This document shows positions 5,911-7,292 of a stretch of DNA of 7,292 nt, piece after piece. The notes under the pieces are model-generated. The model did no database searches. It was not told the DNA's origin and saw only the letters and a list, made by a program, of their open reading frames with translations. This DNA comes from Beijerinckiaceae bacterium (GTDB lineage: Bacteria > Pseudomonadota > Alphaproteobacteria > Rhizobiales > Beijerinckiaceae): the NCBI GenBank assembly GCA_947380915.1, contig CANCSY010000155.1:1-7292 (forward strand), given 5' to 3'. Each line of letters begins with the position of its first letter. Position 1 is the first letter of the stretch. Made by a program: the position numbers and the translations under genes.

Positions 5911-6552
5911 ATGGCCAGCCCCCATTTCCGCCATGAAAGAGCGCTTCTGCGCACCGGGCTCTGGCCCGTGGCGGGGGTCGACGAGGCCGGTCGCGGGCCG
6001 CTGGCGGGACCGGTGAGCGCCGCCGCCGTCATTCTGGACCCGAAGAAACTGCCGCGCGGGGTCAACGACTCCAAGAAACTGTCGAGCGCGGCGCGGACGG
6101 AATACTTCGAACTGATCTGCGCCCGCGCGCTCGCCATCGGCGTGGGACTGGCCAGCGTTGAAGAAATCGACCGGCTCAACATCCGCAACGCCACCTTTCT
6201 GGCCATGCGCCGGGCCCTGGAGGCCCTGGCGATCAGGCCCGCCCATGCGCTCATAGATGGCAACGCAAGTCCGCGCGATTTGTTCTGTCCGGCACAGACC
6301 ATCGTGAAGGGCGACGCCATCAGCCTGTCGATCGCGGCCGCCTCCATCATTGCGAAGGTCACCCGCGACCGTCTCATGGAGCGCCTGCACGAAGCCTATC
6401 CCGTCTATGGATTCGCCGATCACATGGGTTATGGAACGCCCGCCCATCTGGCCGCGCTCAGGGCGCATGGCCCCTGCCCCTGGCACCGGCGCAGCTTCGC
6501 CCCGGTGCGCGCGGCACAAGCGCCTGAAGCGCCAAACCTGTTTCAGAGGTAA
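5911..6552 (+). CDS. rnhB: Ribonuclease HII
   Basis: RNase HII cuts the RNA strand of RNA-DNA hybrids and nicks at single ribonucleotides in DNA, starting ribonucleotide excision repair in the cytoplasm. The 213-residue protein has the full catalytic set: D24 and E25 in [13 protein letters not shown] (22-34), D116 in LIDGN (114-118) and D135 in VKGDA (132-136). Also visible are VNDSKKL (51-57), the helix [17 protein letters not shown] (140-156) and GYGTPAH (173-179). Length is normal for the family. ATG 5911 is chosen because the in-frame GTG at 5869 would begin within the candidate promoter; GAGAG lies upstream as a weak ribosome site. It is followed after 132 bases by ccrM, an order commonly seen in alphaproteobacteria. 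Confidence 0.97.
   Translation: MASPHFRHERALLRTGLWPVAGVDEAGRGPLAGPVSAAAVILDPKKLPRGVNDSKKLSSAARTEYFELICARALAIGVGLASVEEIDRLNIRNATFLAMRRALEALAIRPAHALIDGNASPRDLFCPAQTIVKGDAISLSIAAASIIAKVTRDRLMERLHEAYPVYGFADHMGYGTPAHLAALRAHGPCPWHRRSFAPVRAAQAPEAPNLFQR

Positions 6553-7292
<740 letters not shown>

Overview
This is a GC-rich stretch of a chromosome from an alphaproteobacterium, most likely of the order Hyphomicrobiales (Rhizobiales). Three things point there. The CcrM-type adenine methyltransferase follows rnhB, as is typical of alphaproteobacteria. The MoaB, CcrM and family 4 UDG sequences read like Rhizobiales forms. A GTTC-N7-GTTC motif, the alphaproteobacterial LexA box, lies in one promoter region. 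I cannot name a genus. No rRNA, tRNA, CRISPR array, insertion sequence or prophage is visible; this looks like ordinary core chromosome with two dense regulatory islands.

Layout: the 5' part of an electron transfer flavoprotein-ubiquinone oxidoreductase gene runs leftward off the window (1-752, minus). Diverging from it is a rightward run of a family 4 uracil-DNA glycosylase (889-1758), a membrane-anchored neutral zinc metallopeptidase (1834-2763) and moaB (2768-3322). A short, degenerate glycosyltransferase-like gene (3326-3847, minus) converges on moaB with only 3 bases between the stop codons. Diverging from that is a PA0069-family radical SAM protein related to DNA repair photolyase SplB (3993-5198, plus). 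A small uncharacterised tail-anchored membrane protein (5208-5732, minus) converges on it. Then come rnhB (5911-6552, plus) and the 5' part of ccrM (6685 to the window edge, plus).

Four genes concern DNA maintenance (uracil glycosylase, SplB-like radical SAM protein, RNase HII, CcrM methyltransferase), but they sit in separate transcription units, so I do not claim one pathway. The most interesting region is 3889-3954. It holds a perfect DnaA box inside a perfect inverted repeat, followed by a TTGACG promoter whose -10 region is covered by a LexA-type box, just upstream of the radical SAM gene. This suggests that the poorly understood SplB-like enzyme belongs to the SOS response. Other points worth checking are a uracil-DNA glycosylase that has lost the usual motif histidine, a CcrM target site (GANTC) at the candidate -10 of the rnhB promoter, and a near-consensus CtrA site upstream of ccrM.
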